A stretch of 64,000 bases of DNA from Rheum nobile. Lineage: Eukaryota > Streptophyta > Magnoliopsida > Caryophyllales > Polygonaceae. The notes beneath the pieces are model-generated. The model had not been told where the DNA came from, ran no database searches, and was given only the letters and a program-made list of their open reading frames with translations. Both the position numbers and the translations under genes were made by a program. How positions within the stretch are numbered: position 1 is the stretch's first letter; each line of letters starts with the position of its first letter. This document shows, piece after piece, positions 33,787-44,984 of this stretch. Where the stretch lies: assembly GCA_027886185.1 (NCBI GenBank), contig WOAB01000878.1, forward strand, positions 1,810,001 through 1,874,000. The letters run 5' to 3'.

Positions 33787-36168
33787 TGTAATATCCCTCA
33801 TTTTGTAAGGGTAATTTTGAATTTTCTTATGACCATATTACAAGTCAGATTAAATTTAGAGAAGTACGGACATTCTATGCAATGTGCGACCTCTGTAATA
33901 TTTTTCTAAGTAATATAAAATACAGTTAAGGTATCTTTGGGTTAAAAGGGTAGTTCGTGTACCAATATATTTAACCCGAAGTTAAGAATATTTTTACCCC
34001 TTGGTAAAAAATGACAAAACGGGTCAAAGGGGGCAAAATTGGCCTTGACCGCACCTTGGCTGCACCCTGCCGCACCCGCGGCGAAGGCCAATGCCAGTGG
34101 CGGTCACGAGTCGGCCACCGCACCCTGGCCGCACCCCACGGTGAGGCGCTGTCGCTTCCCAACAGAACCTAGCCTTGGTGACTCACCTAGGCTACGCCTG
34201 ATTGTCGGGACACCTCTTGGTTGTTGTCTCCTGAGTGTAAGCTGCTTGGTTGGCCTATAAAAGGAGGGAGGGAGCTGAGGAAGAGGGCCATAACTCAGCT
34301 GCAACTTCATCCCCTTCCTCTAGAAATCTCCATTGTCGTGCCAAGTTTTGAGCTTTGTTTGAGAAGTAATCGAATCCCTTTGAGTGTTTACAAAGGTGCT
34401 CTTGAGTGTTATTCAAAGATCTAAGGTGTTGGGAGATCAAAACCACAACGAATCGAAGTCGAACGAATCGATTTGGGTGAGTTTCTCCCCGAAAATCTGT
34501 CGAAGCTCTAGCCCCTGGCACTTGGCCGCACCCGCGGCAGAGGCTCCACCGCACCCCGCGGTGAGCTTGTCCGAGGTGTGTGTTCTTGGGCGTTTGGCTT
34601 TGGGCGAGGCTTGACTCATTTGATTCCTTCCTTATTCTTTTAGATTCATATATGTAGATATTGAATCTAACTTAGGGTCTCGTTATGGGTCATTCCAGAG
34701 GGAATTATTGTCCAGGATCTGTCCTAGTTTCGGAATCGGAAACCGTTATCTCTAAGCTTGCTAAAGCTTCGTCTAATCTAAGGCAAGTGGCGGTTCGCTC
34801 TTGCTCATCATTCCATATTTCTATTAATTATCAATAGTTTGATTGTTAATTAATTTAGAATGATTTACTGTTCTGTTGGGAATAGTTTGATAAATGATGT
34901 GAAAATAATATGATATTATAATAGGTTGTATATCTGCTAGAACAACGCTATTATAGATATATATTTATGATATTAACCTGGATGGCTTTGATATGATTAT
35001 TATTGTGTTGAACTATTTAGTTAGCATGAGTATTCGTAGGAGCGATGGACTATTCGAGGTCTAGTCGTTTCTTAATAATGATTAATGGTGCAAAGGGTGA
35101 TAAACCCAAAAACCATTTAGTGGGTCATGACCGATCTCTATACTCGGGTATAGAGATGGTGGCACTTAACTGATGCTACAAATCTTGGGATTCGTCCCAT
35201 TCAGGAGTATGTCCCTCATGGCGAAACATATATCCTATATGTCCCTCATGATGAAACATATACTCAATATATGTCCCTCATGGCAAAACATATATTTAAA
35301 AGTCTATAACGTGATGCGCATTTGGCAATTTAAATAAGATAAGTGCCGTCGTAGCACATGATTAATATACTTCAGACGAGTAGTGCAGCTAGGGAATAGT
35401 GCAGCTAGGAAAGCTCGTCTTGACTTTGATCAGAGTACCGTTCTCTTTCCAATCTGGATTCTCATTAAGCGGTGAGGTTGGTCGTGAACCGAAACATCAA
35501 GTCATTTTTGAACGCTTGTATGATTAATTAATGTTCCCCAACATTTGTCATATTTCCGATAAGACTCAATTCGTTGGAGTCTTCTTTGGGATTGATTTCT
35601 GTGAGACTTGGTCTTTCAGAATCTTCTCTTGATCATGCCTCTTCATATGTTTCAGTAGAGTATGGTGGTTGACTATCATTATCGGTTTTGATTCGAGGAG
35701 CGATGAGTATAACCTAATACGACTACTTCGAACCACTCTGCTTTGTACCCTTGCATAGTCTTTCATTAGACTAACCAACCGTAATTGTTCTCTGCATGGT
35801 TGGCTGGTGTCATCCGTTCGATTCGACACATCAGATAAGAATCCGAGAAACAAAGGCTAGAACGACTATAAAAGCAAACGGTGTTTTAATGGATTTATCA
35901 GGTTGCGATCCTTGGCGGGTGATCATTACGATCAAGACCCTTGTATTTATACTTTGCAAAGACTTCCGCTGATTACTCTGTTTTGTCCTATGGGGATTGG
36001 GATGTAATCCCCAGACATATGTTTTAACCAAAGATTTTGGTGTTTACATCATGATTATTGTTTATGATTTGTATTTAAACCGGTAAAGCCTGGGGTGGCT
36101 TCGGTGTGAAAACCGAGATCACTGGCGGTAATACCTTTCCAAATGGGTTACGATTTGGGGGTGTTACA
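33787..36168 (+). repeat. Outer chromovirus 5' LTR
   Basis: TATAAAA lies at 34256-34262. GC palindrome clusters lie on both sides of it: CCGCACCCGCGGCG at about 34070-34083 with CGGTCACGAG nearby, and GCCGCACCCGCGGC with ACCGCACCCCGCGGTGAG at 34520-34565. A CATATGTCCCTCATG-type phrase repeats near 35205-35290. Confidence 0.85.
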
Positions 36169-36172
36169 GATC

Positions 36173-36185
36173 TGGTATCAGAGCC
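36173..36185 (+). promoter_or_regulatory. Outer chromovirus primer binding site, tRNA-Met
   Basis: TGGTATCAGAGCC starts 4 bp after the LTR end. Confidence 0.85.
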
Positions 36186-36381
36186 AAAGGTTTTAAAACG
36201 GGTTTGGGAATTCATGAACCATTTACTCGTTTTAAATTGAAAATGTTTTCAAAGGCTCTGAGTTTTCAAAATGAAAAGAATTTAAAATATTACCGTTTAT
36301 AGTCGTGCTCTTTCTTTAGTCTGATATGGAAGTAACTTCTATATTTAGAAAGACTAACTCTCGTTTCGTCATCCGTAGGAT

Positions 36382-36416
36382 ATGGGTGCCTGCTCTTCAC
36401 TCCCAAAGGATAAGGA
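36382..36416 (+). pseudogene. Pre-gag acidic reading frame of the outer chromovirus, first 12 codons
   Basis: ATG at 36382 opens MGACSSLPKDK and is cut at 36416 by the nested element. MGxCxS is a classical N-terminal pattern for myristoylation plus palmitoylation. The reading continues in phase at 47380 (after the AAGGA target copy). Confidence 0.65.
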
Positions 36417-38832
36417 TGTAACACCCCCAAAACTTAACCCTTTTGGAAAGGTATTACCACCAGTGACCTCAGTGTTCCTTACCGAGATTACCCAAGGCTT
36501 TACCACTTAAATATGATTTATGAAATGCAATTGATACACAATGATCAAGCATTAAATTCCAAAACGTAACATTGTCAAGGAAACAAGGGTTACGGGATTA
36601 TAGCCCAATCCCGAATAGGATAAAACAAAGTTTAAACCAAACACAGCGGAAGTCTAAGAAAGTATATTACAATCAAAGTTATTGTCCAAAAGATCTCAAC
36701 CTGATTAAAGAAATAAGTAAAACATTGAAAAACCACCGTTGACTCCATAGTCCTTCTGGTCTTCTGAACTACTTCTTATCTGATGTGCCGAATCGAACGG
36801 ATGATACCAGCCAACCATGCAAGGGAAAATATTGGTTGGTTAGTCTAAATGGATAGACTAGCAAGGGAACAAAGCAGAATGGTTCGAAGCAGTCGTATTA
36901 GGTTAGACTCCTCGTCCCTCGAATAATAATCGAGTACGCTTGTCAACCACCATACTCCTACTGGAATGAACAAGAGGTATGCACAAGAGAAGACTCTGGA
37001 AGACTGAATCTTCACAGAGATCGACTCGGAAGAAGACTCTAACGGAAATGAGTCTTTAAGGAAGTATGACAAATCTGGAATGTTATAGAATCATACAACA
37101 ATGATTTAAAACTGACTGAGATGCTTCAGTCAACGACCAACCTCACCGCCTTTCAACGAATCCAGATCGGAAAGAAGACGTACTACATTCAAGTCAACAC
37201 GAGTCTTCCTAGCGGCACTATTACCTAGCTGCCCTACTCGCTGAGCGTTCATTAATTATGTGCATCAAGGTAGCACTTATCTGATTATGTTTCAAAAACA
37301 CACATCACATTATAGACTTTTACATGTGTACCCCACCAATGGGACGACACATCTTAGTATACGTTTCGTCGAGAGTGACGTACACCGAAAGGTTTGTGAC
37401 ACCAGCTAAGTGTCCTGTCTCTACACACATGTGTAAGAGACCGATCATGATATTAGAATAGTACCAGATGGGGACGAGCCACCCCGATACCAGATTATAA
37501 AGAAACGACTGGACAGAGTCCGAGTAACGTTCCTATTTAACAGTGCTAACTAAACAGTTACAGCACCACAACAGTTACAGGATAAATCCACATAAAGGCG
37601 ATCACAGATAATAGCGTTGTTCTAACAGATATACAACCTATTATATGATTTTCAAAACAGTTTATCAAAACCGTTTCCAGACAAACAGAGTATTCATTCC
37701 AAATTAATTACTCAGATAAACTACTGATAATTAATGTAAATATGGAACGAATGAGCAAGAGCGAACCGCCACTTGCCTTACTCCGCAGAATAGTCTAAAG
37801 ACGTCAACTAGATTCCGGGCTCGATACGGTATAGTTCCGACAGCACAACAACCTTCGAGTCGACCCATAAAAGGAACCCTAAGTTAGATCCGACATAAAC
37901 AGTACGAATCTAAACACGGCGAAAGAACACGAAAGGAAAGACGCCACGACGACAACCGACCAAGCCAAAGCCACGAAGGCATTCTAGGCACTGGCGGTGG
38001 TCGCTGTTCTTGGCGGCGGTCGCCGCATTCATCACGGCGGTCACCGTGAAGAACATGGCGGTCGCCGTGAAGAACACGGTCGACAGAGACGAGAGAAATC
38101 TCACCAAAACAAAGCGCGTTTCGACCCCTTTCAGCCTGGCTTGGTTTCTGACCTTCAAAGGCAACCACAAGGCTTCAAAAGAGCTGCTGGAAACACCACT
38201 AACAACACCGACGAAAGCTTCAGAAATTCCAGCGAAGGCACAACTCCGGCGAGAGGCGAATTTGGCAGAGGTTTGGTGCTGGGATGGCTCAAAACCTCAC
38301 CCCCAACACCTCCTTTTATAGCCAAAGCGTCTGGAGCACGAAGAAGAGGGCCTAGAGCTAGTTCGGCGCTCGCCAGAAACAACGCCGGCGACCAACGGGC
38401 AACGACTGCTGGGCAACGATGACGGTACTTACGGCGGGCGCCATAATTTACGGCGGTCGCCGCGGCCTGACACACCAGCTGCCTCATCGAGCATTGGGAC
38501 GGCGGGCGCCGTGACTTTATGGCGGTCGCCATGCTTGGGTCTCACTACGGCGGTCGCCGCGACATTACGACGGTTGCCGTGACACCTCTTTCCCGCCCGT
38601 TCAGCTTTGAACGAACATGACATTAAACCGGGATAAAAATTATCGTACGCGAACGACAATTAAAATCTAAGGCACCTTGTATGTATATTATTTCACTGAG
38701 AAAAGTATTACAGATACAGAGCACATTACATAATGTCTCAAACTCTCTGTATTAAATCCGACGTACACAACGGGTACTCGGGAAAATTCCAAAATTCCCA
38801 AAATAACCTTACAAAAATTACGGGGTATCACA
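36417..38832 (-). repeat. Inner chromovirus 3' LTR (2416 bp)
   Basis: The plus strand reads TGTAACACCCCC at 36417 and GGGGTATCACA at 38832. A minus-strand TATAAAA box is at 38320-38314. Palindromes of type ACGGCGGTCGCCGT cluster upstream (about 38425-38590) and downstream (about 37990-38080) of it. Confidence 0.9.
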
Positions 38833-38850
38833 TCTCCTCCCTCTTACAAG
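38833..38850 (-). other. Inner chromovirus polypurine tract
   Basis: The minus strand reads CTTGTAAGAGGGAGGAGA immediately before the 3' LTR. Confidence 0.75.
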
Positions 38851-38868
38851 AAATTTCGACCCCGAAAC

Positions 38869-41115
38869 TTAGGTCGAGAATAACTCGGGAAAACGCCTGA
38901 GCATATCAGACTCGGTTTCCCACGTCTCCCAAGTAACTTCTTCGGTCCCTGACTTGGACCACAACACTCGTACCAACGGCACGATCTTGTTGCGCAAACG
39001 CTTCTCCCGACGCTCCAAAATGCGCACGGGCAACTCTTCATAAGTACCATTAGCTTGAATCTCGATGTCTTCATAACTAAGCACATGAGATTCATATGGT
39101 ACATACTTTCTGAGTAACGATACATGGAACACGTTATGTACCGGGTGAGCCGATGGCGGTAACGCCAAGCGGTACGCTAGAGATCCTACTTTATCCAGAA
39201 TCTCGAATGGTCCCACGTAGCGAGGGTTAAGCTTCCCACGCTTACCAAATCTGAAAACTCCTTTGGATGGCGATACCTTGACAAAAACCTTATCACCGAC
39301 CTCGAACTCGATAGTCCTGCGCTTCCGATCTGCGTAGGACTTCTGTCGACTCCGAGCGGTCAACATCCTTTGTCTGATCAAAGCAATGTCTGAAGCCGTC
39401 CTTTCGACCAACTCTGGTCCAAGCAGAATTTTGTCGACATTATCATCCCAACAAATCGGAGATCTGCATCTGTGACCATACAAAGCTTCAAACGGAGCCA
39501 TCTTGATTGTAGCATGCCAGCTATTGTTGTACGTGAACTCAATCAGGCTCAAGCTGTCCTCCCAGCTAGTCAGACGATCGAGCACACAAGCTCTAAGCAT
39601 ATCCTTCAGAGTCTGGATGGTCCTTTCAGACTGGCCATCTGTCTGAGGATGAAACGATGTACTGAACCTCAACTCGGTTCCCATAGCCTTATGAAGTTCC
39701 TTCCAGAATCTTGACATGAAACGACCATCTCGGTCCGATACAATGGTCTTAGGAATGCCATATAAGCGGACAATCTCCTTCTGGTAGACTACTGCTAACT
39801 TTTGGGTTTCCCATGTGGTCTTGATGGCTATGAAATGAGCACTCTTCATAAGCCTATCCACAATTACCCAGATAGCATCTCTCTGACTTCGAGTCTTGGG
39901 TAGCCCAGTGACGAAGTCCATGGAAATGTCCTCCCATTTCCATTCTGGTACGGGGAGAGGTAGCATCTCACCACCTGGCCTGCGGTGTTCGATCTTGACC
40001 TTCTGGCAAGTTAAGCACTTAGCCACAAAGTCTGCTACGTGCCACTTCATGTTTGGCCACCAAAACTTCTTCCTGAGATCCTTGTACATCTTGCTAGAGC
40101 CAGGATACATAGAGTAAGCAGATGAATGAGCTTCTCTCATCACCAACTGACGAAGACCTTCTGTGTCAGGCACACAGATTCGATCCTGAAACCAAAGTGA
40201 TCCATCATCCTGAACCACAAAATTGGGAGCTTTCCCATCCATCACTTCACTGTTTAACTTTACCAAGATGATGTCATCGACTTGCTTTTCTTTGATTTGA
40301 TCCAACAGTGTAGCCTGAATCTCCATCATACTCAAGTACCCTCTACGCTGGTCATACAAGACTTCAATGTCGCATGACTCTTGGTTTAGCTTGGTCTGAG
40401 CAGTAAGTAGAGCAACTACAGTCTCATGCGTTGTCTTCCGGCTTAGTGCATCAGCTACTACATTAGCCTTGCCCGGATGATACAACAACTCCATGTCGTA
40501 GTCCTTGAGCAACTCTAGCCAGCGGCGTTGTCTCATATTTAACTCCTTCTGAGTAAATATATACTTGAGACTTTTGTGGTCGGTGAAGACTTGGCATCTT
40601 ATACCGTAGAGGTAATGCCTCCAAATCTTCAGCGCAAAGACAACCGCTGCTAACTCAAGATCATGGGTCAGATAGTTTTCTTCGTAATTCTTGAGTTGTC
40701 TAGATGCGTAAGCAATGACTCTTCCCCTTTGCATCAAAACACAACCAAGACCACACTTGGAAGCATCACTATAGACCACATAATCGTCGTTCCCCTCTGG
40801 GAGTGCTAACACGGGTGCCGAGGTCAACCGTCGCTTCAACTCTTGGAAACTGACCTCACACTTGTCATTCCAGACAAACTTCTTGTGGACCTTGCGGAGT
40901 AGATTGTTCATAGGTAGAGCGATCTTTGAAAATCTTTCTACGAACCTTCTATAATACCCGGCAAGTCCAAGAAAGTTGCGCACCTCTTTTACGTTCTGGG
41001 GCTGTGTCCATTTAGCCACCGCTTCAATCTTTTGGGGATCAACCATAACCCCATTTTTATTGATCACGTGGCCTAAGAAAGCCACTTCCTTTATCCAGAA
41101 TTCACACTTGGACAA
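38869..41115 (-). CDS. Inner chromovirus pol, RNase H-integrase-chromodomain (748 codons open)
   Basis: Residues 1-100 are the reverse transcriptase thumb/connection (SKCEFWIKEVAFLGHVI). RNase H has D117, E154, D179 and D222 in place. The integrase zinc finger has H330, C367 and C370, but Tyr337 stands where the second His is expected (SMYPG; the other two copies have VHPG). The integrase catalytic triad D400, D461 (VSDRDG) and E498 (GQSERT) is intact. A GPY-like part lies at about 600-675 and a chromodomain at about 690-748 (VRVLWSKSGTEEVTWETWE). The first Met is only the first codon after the frameshift, not a real start. Confidence 0.9.
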   Translation of the reverse strand: MSKCEFWIKEVAFLGHVINKNGVMVDPQKIEAVAKWTQPQNVKEVRNFLGLAGYYRRFVERFSKIALPMNNLLRKVHKKFVWNDKCEVSFQELKRRLTSAPVLALPEGNDDYVVYSDASKCGLGCVLMQRGRVIAYASRQLKNYEENYLTHDLELAAVVFALKIWRHYLYGIRCQVFTDHKSLKYIFTQKELNMRQRRWLELLKDYDMELLYHPGKANVVADALSRKTTHETVVALLTAQTKLNQESCDIEVLYDQRRGYLSMMEIQATLLDQIKEKQVDDIILVKLNSEVMDGKAPNFVVQDDGSLWFQDRICVPDTEGLRQLVMREAHSSAYSMYPGSSKMYKDLRKKFWWPNMKWHVADFVAKCLTCQKVKIEHRRPGGEMLPLPVPEWKWEDISMDFVTGLPKTRSQRDAIWVIVDRLMKSAHFIAIKTTWETQKLAVVYQKEIVRLYGIPKTIVSDRDGRFMSRFWKELHKAMGTELRFSTSFHPQTDGQSERTIQTLKDMLRACVLDRLTSWEDSLSLIEFTYNNSWHATIKMAPFEALYGHRCRSPICWDDNVDKILLGPELVERTASDIALIRQRMLTARSRQKSYADRKRRTIEFEVGDKVFVKVSPSKGVFRFGKRGKLNPRYVGPFEILDKVGSLAYRLALPPSAHPVHNVFHVSLLRKYVPYESHVLSYEDIEIQANGTYEELPVRILERREKRLRNKIVPLVRVLWSKSGTEEVTWETWETESDMLRRFPELFST

Positions 41116-41870
41116 TTAGCATAAAGCTGATGTTGTCTAAGGATTGACAAGGCAATCCGCAAATGTTCCTCGTGGACTTCTTCATTCGGAGAATAAATCA
41201 GGATGTCGTCTATGAAAACCACCACGAACTTATCCAAGTACTGGTGAAAACATCGGTTCATCAAGTCCATAAAGACAACTGGAGCATTTGTAAGCCCAAA
41301 AGGCATCACTACGAACTCGTAATGACCATATCTGGTCCTAAACGCAGTTCTAGGAATGTCCTGCTCACGAATCCTGAGTTGGTGATATCCAGATCTCAAG
41401 TCGATCTTGGAAAAAACCTTTGCTCCCTGCAATTGGTCCAACAAGTCATCAATCCTAGGCAAAGGATACTTGTTCTTGATCGTTACCTTGTTCAACTCTC
41501 GGTAGTCGATACAAAGTCGGAACGATCCGTCCTTCTTTTTGACGAATAATACCGGGGCACCCCACGGCGATGCACTCGGCCTGACATAACCTTTGTCAAG
41601 AAGATCTTCAAGTTGATTCTTCAATTCTTGCATCTCAGCTGGAGCCATCCGATACGGTGATTTGGAAATCGGCGCCGTACCAGGCTCGAGATCAATTGAA
41701 AACTCTACATCGCGGTTCGGGGGTAATCCAAGAATTTCTTCCGGAAATACATCCGAAAACTCCCTAACTACAGGAATATCAAGAACCTCAGGTCCATCCT
41801 TCGCAGGCGAATCCAAGTAACAAAGGTACCCGACACATCCTTGTCGTAGTAGCTTACGCAGCCAGCGCAT
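41091..41870 (-). pseudogene. Inner chromovirus reverse transcriptase, catalytic part
   Basis: It continues gag-protease in a shifted frame: LLRQGCVGYLCYLDSP, then the fingers and palm with FCIDYRELN-like LCIDYRELNKVT, FSKIDLRSGYHQLRI, FVVMPFGLTNAP and the catalytic FIDDILIYS. The frame is lost near 41105 by one missing base (GCTAATTGTCC where AAATTGTC is expected) and resumes as 41115-38869. Confidence 0.9.
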
Positions 41871-43587
41871 TGATCAGCTTGCCGTTATCAGCGTCATTTC
41901 GACCTTTGAACTTGCACACGAACTGGCCCCCGGATGACACCGTCACCGTTCTTGAACTGAAGTCGATCACCGCCTTGTGATGCGTCAGCCAATCCATACC
42001 GAGGATAATGTCGTATGGAGCCATGGCTATACAGATTAAATCTGCCTCAAATTCCTTACCCTGAATGGTAATCGGAAAGTCGGATAGATGCTTGGTTCCC
42101 ACCAAACGTTCTCCATTAGGAAGATTAACGACAAAAGGGTCGCACGAATCGTTGCACACTAAATCTAACTTGCTAACACAGCTATCCGAAATAAAGGAAT
42201 GCGTAGCACCAGAATCAAACAGAATGCACACTGAAGTAGAGTAAAGGTATAGAGTACCTTGAGCAATCGGAGCGTTGGGTCCATCTGCCTCACGCATCTC
42301 GTACAAGCGTTGGCCCTGACTTCCAGAAACAGCTGGGGCCTTTCCCCTGTTCTGGGCAGTCGTCTGGACCGAAGGGCTAGGAGTCTCGGCAGGCTTAAAC
42401 CTAGGTCGGTTGCTCTGATGAACTGACCCTTGCTGCGACTCTACTCCCTTCTGCTTCCCCTGCTTGCAGAACTTTTGCAGATGACCATCACGTCCACACC
42501 CAAAGCATGGCCTCTTCTCCTTCCGACACTCAGTGCTCTTGTGCCCTATAGTACCGCAGTTATAACACTGAACTGTACTCCTGGTCTGCCCTGACTGCTG
42601 AGTCGATCCCCCTTGCGTCATCTCCGTCTTAGCTCGGCCGGACTTGGCGAAGTTAGACGGTGGCGCAGGGCGCTTAAAACCACCTCCCTGGTTCTGATTC
42701 TGCATCGACTTCTGTCGGTTGTGCCTCTTGGTCGACTCCTCCAGAGTTACCTCCAGCTTATAGGCACAATCCACATACTGCTCCAAGGTAGAGCATGTGT
42801 GGTGCACCATTAATGGCTTGATATCCGGGTTCATCCACTCGTGGAAGTACCAGATCTTTTGGGCCTCGTTGGTAATCTCGGCAGTGGCATACTGTAGTAG
42901 ATGGTTGAACTTAGATGCCAACTCGGTCACTCTCAGACCATCAGTCTGAGGGTACAAGAACTCTTTATGCTTCTCCTCTCTCATAGCACGAGAGAAAAAG
43001 CGATCAACCATCTTGGTCTTGAACATCGACCAAGTCAACACTGGGCTCTCAGCCAAACCAGTGCTCTCCCACCACTCGCTAGCCTCCTCCTTCAGTTGAA
43101 GAGAAGCGATATGGACCTTCTCGGCCTCCGTACACTCCACGTTCCTAAACAGCCTCTCCATATGGGAGAACCAATGAGTCACTGCCACTGGCTCCCCTTT
43201 CCCGTTATAGCAATCGGGCCTCATAGAAGTGATGGTCTTTAGAGCGCGACCATATATGTCTCTTGTCCTGACGGTAGTCTCCTGAATCACAGGGTTTCTG
43301 GGTTCCACAACATCAGGAACCACTGGGTGAGTAGGCACTTCTTGTGCTTGAGGCGCACTTGGTCTCAATACATCTGCAATAGCCTGCATCACGATTCCAC
43401 GAATCGCCTCCACAGATGCGGCGTCAAACAGCGTCGGCGCTTGGGTCTGATCTTGACCTTCACGCCTCTGCTGGACGCGAGACTCTGATTCGTGTTCATC
43501 CTGAACACCTCTTCCTGCTGGCCTGGGGTTTTGACTAGTCCCAGCACCGGCTCGAGTCGAGTTCCTCGTGCTTCTTGGGTTCACCAT
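41854..43587 (-). CDS. Inner chromovirus gag-protease
   Basis: ATG at 43587 (MVNPRST) is chosen because the outer gag starts at the matching point; the frame is open further upstream to 43656. The capsid region contains THWFSHMERLFR, SEWWE and FKTKMVDRFFSRAMREEK. Two CCHC zinc knuckles follow (CYNCGTIGHKSTEC and CFGCGRDGHLQKFC, about 42575-42470). The aspartic protease signature ILFDSGATHSFIS is near 42225-42185 and DIILGMDWL near 42005. The frame ends at 41854 because two bases are missing relative to the outer element (GCGTAAGC against GCGTTTAAGC), detaching the reverse transcriptase. Confidence 0.9.
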   Translation of the reverse strand: MVNPRSTRNSTRAGAGTSQNPRPAGRGVQDEHESESRVQQRREGQDQTQAPTLFDAASVEAIRGIVMQAIADVLRPSAPQAQEVPTHPVVPDVVEPRNPVIQETTVRTRDIYGRALKTITSMRPDCYNGKGEPVAVTHWFSHMERLFRNVECTEAEKVHIASLQLKEEASEWWESTGLAESPVLTWSMFKTKMVDRFFSRAMREEKHKEFLYPQTDGLRVTELASKFNHLLQYATAEITNEAQKIWYFHEWMNPDIKPLMVHHTCSTLEQYVDCAYKLEVTLEESTKRHNRQKSMQNQNQGGGFKRPAPPSNFAKSGRAKTEMTQGGSTQQSGQTRSTVQCYNCGTIGHKSTECRKEKRPCFGCGRDGHLQKFCKQGKQKGVESQQGSVHQSNRPRFKPAETPSPSVQTTAQNRGKAPAVSGSQGQRLYEMREADGPNAPIAQGTLYLYSTSVCILFDSGATHSFISDSCVSKLDLVCNDSCDPFVVNLPNGERLVGTKHLSDFPITIQGKEFEADLICIAMAPYDIILGMDWLTHHKAVIDFSSRTVTVSSGGQFVCKFKGRNDADNGKLINALAA

Positions 43588-43877
43588 CTGATTACCGATC
43601 CAATTCCAAGCATTCAATACATTAATATTATGCAATATACTTATGCAATATATCAACGTAAATAAATCACTCAGAATAGATCAACTTGGCATTTTATAGA
43701 TGAACCTTCGAACTCTTACACAAGTTACACATAAGTTTATCATTCGAGCGTTTGGACAACATTGCTCGAAGATATAAGTGTTTCTCAGAGTACTTGCCGC
43801 AATACTGAAATATTACACAAAGTACAACTTGGAATACTAAGAAACGAAACTACTACGATAGGCAACGCCACTCCTCC

Positions 43878-44774
43878 TCAAGGCGTTCCAAAATGTCTCC
43901 CATACGACTGGTTGCTCGTGCATGGTCTCTTCGGGCTAGGCTCACCATCGAGCTTTGGCGATGGGTTTCGCACCCTGCTTGACCCTGAAGCACATAGTCC
44001 TAGCTCAGTCATGATAAAGTATGGGTCATCCATGACTGGTCCTCCTATTCCAGCCCTCCTCTGAGTACTGGCGGTCAACTCATCCCACTGACTCTGCTGA
44101 TCTGCAGAGATTACCTCGCTCTGGCGGAGGATCTCCTACAGCTCGGATTCCGACCTCCATCTTCTTGGAGTAGGGATAGGCTGAGATTCTCTATCACTTC
44201 TCCTAATACCGTACTCGGTATACAGTGCCTCCCAATTAGCTTCTGACATGGGTGCGTACTCTGGCACTGGTGACAATCCTGTACCGGGCTCCTGATTCTG
44301 CCCTCCAAGGTCCAACTCTGGATCCTCTTCTGGATCATCCTCTATGGGATCCTCATCCTCGGGATCATCCTCGATGGGATCCTCATCCTCGGGATCATCC
44401 TCGATCATATCCTCCTCCTCGACAGGATCTTGCTCAAGCATCTCCTCTTCCTCCTCCTCGTACTCGATCTCCTCGGGAATTGGTCCCAACAGAAAGTCGT
44501 CTTGGTAAACCCCTTGTTCATACCTTGATAACTCATCTTCCTGCTCCCATTCTTGTACTTCCTCCACCCTTGGTGGCGGCACAGGTATAGCCTCAGGGAC
44601 CATAGCATCCCTAGCTACAAGGACAACCGACTCGGGGAGAACGTGCTTGACGTCTTCGGGCGGGCTACTCGGGCCTCCAACCTCGAAACATCGCTGAGGT
44701 ATCGGAAAATCTAGCCTCGGCTGGTCCGACTTGGGGTCTTCCGACCCCCTACCAATAGAAAAGCAGACACTCAT
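43878..44774 (-). pseudogene. Pre-gag acidic reading frame of the inner chromovirus
   Basis: A frame of about 299 codons lies between primer site and gag with one internal stop (44138-44136). The likely start is MSVCFSIGRG at 44774, which aligns with the outer element's MGACSS but has Ser instead of Gly at position 2; an upstream in-frame ATG at 44822 also exists. Shared segments are FEVGGPSSPPEDVKHVLPES, an acidic block with tandem DPEDEDPIED repeats (DNA repeat of 30 bp near 44340-44405), EANWEALYTEYGIR and RRWRSESEL. Beyond the stop the same phase gives a Pro/Lys-rich tail (EPSPKRPC). It has no known gag/pol domain. The expected protein is highly acidic and soluble. Confidence 0.75.
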
Positions 44775-44967
44775 CCTATCGAACAATAAGGAAGGAATTA
44801 GTCTTTCTAGATATAGAAGCAAGCTTACTATATGAGACTATAAAGAAGACACGACTATGAACGGTGTTTTTAAATTCTTTTCAGCATGAAAATTCATAGC
44901 CCTTTTTAAAGCATTTCAAAAACGGATAAATGGTTTATAAAAATTCCAAACCCGTTTTAAAACCTTT

Positions 44968-44980
44968 GGCTCTGATACCA
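44968..44980 (-). promoter_or_regulatory. Inner chromovirus primer binding site, tRNA-Met
   Basis: GGCTCTGATACCA on the plus strand is the complement of TGGTATCAGAGCC, 4 bp inside the 5' LTR. Confidence 0.9.
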
Positions 44981-44984
44981 CAAC

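Noticed and set aside
37884..38659. Several Arg/Ala-rich frames in the chromovirus LTRs (also 46445-47201)
   Set aside because: They are produced by the GC palindrome clusters and open in several phases on both strands. LTRs are not expected to encode proteins.
44252..44590. Proline/histidine-rich plus-strand frame near the inner element's 5' end
   Set aside because: It is antisense to the acidic repeat of the pre-gag frame and has no counterpart in the outer element.
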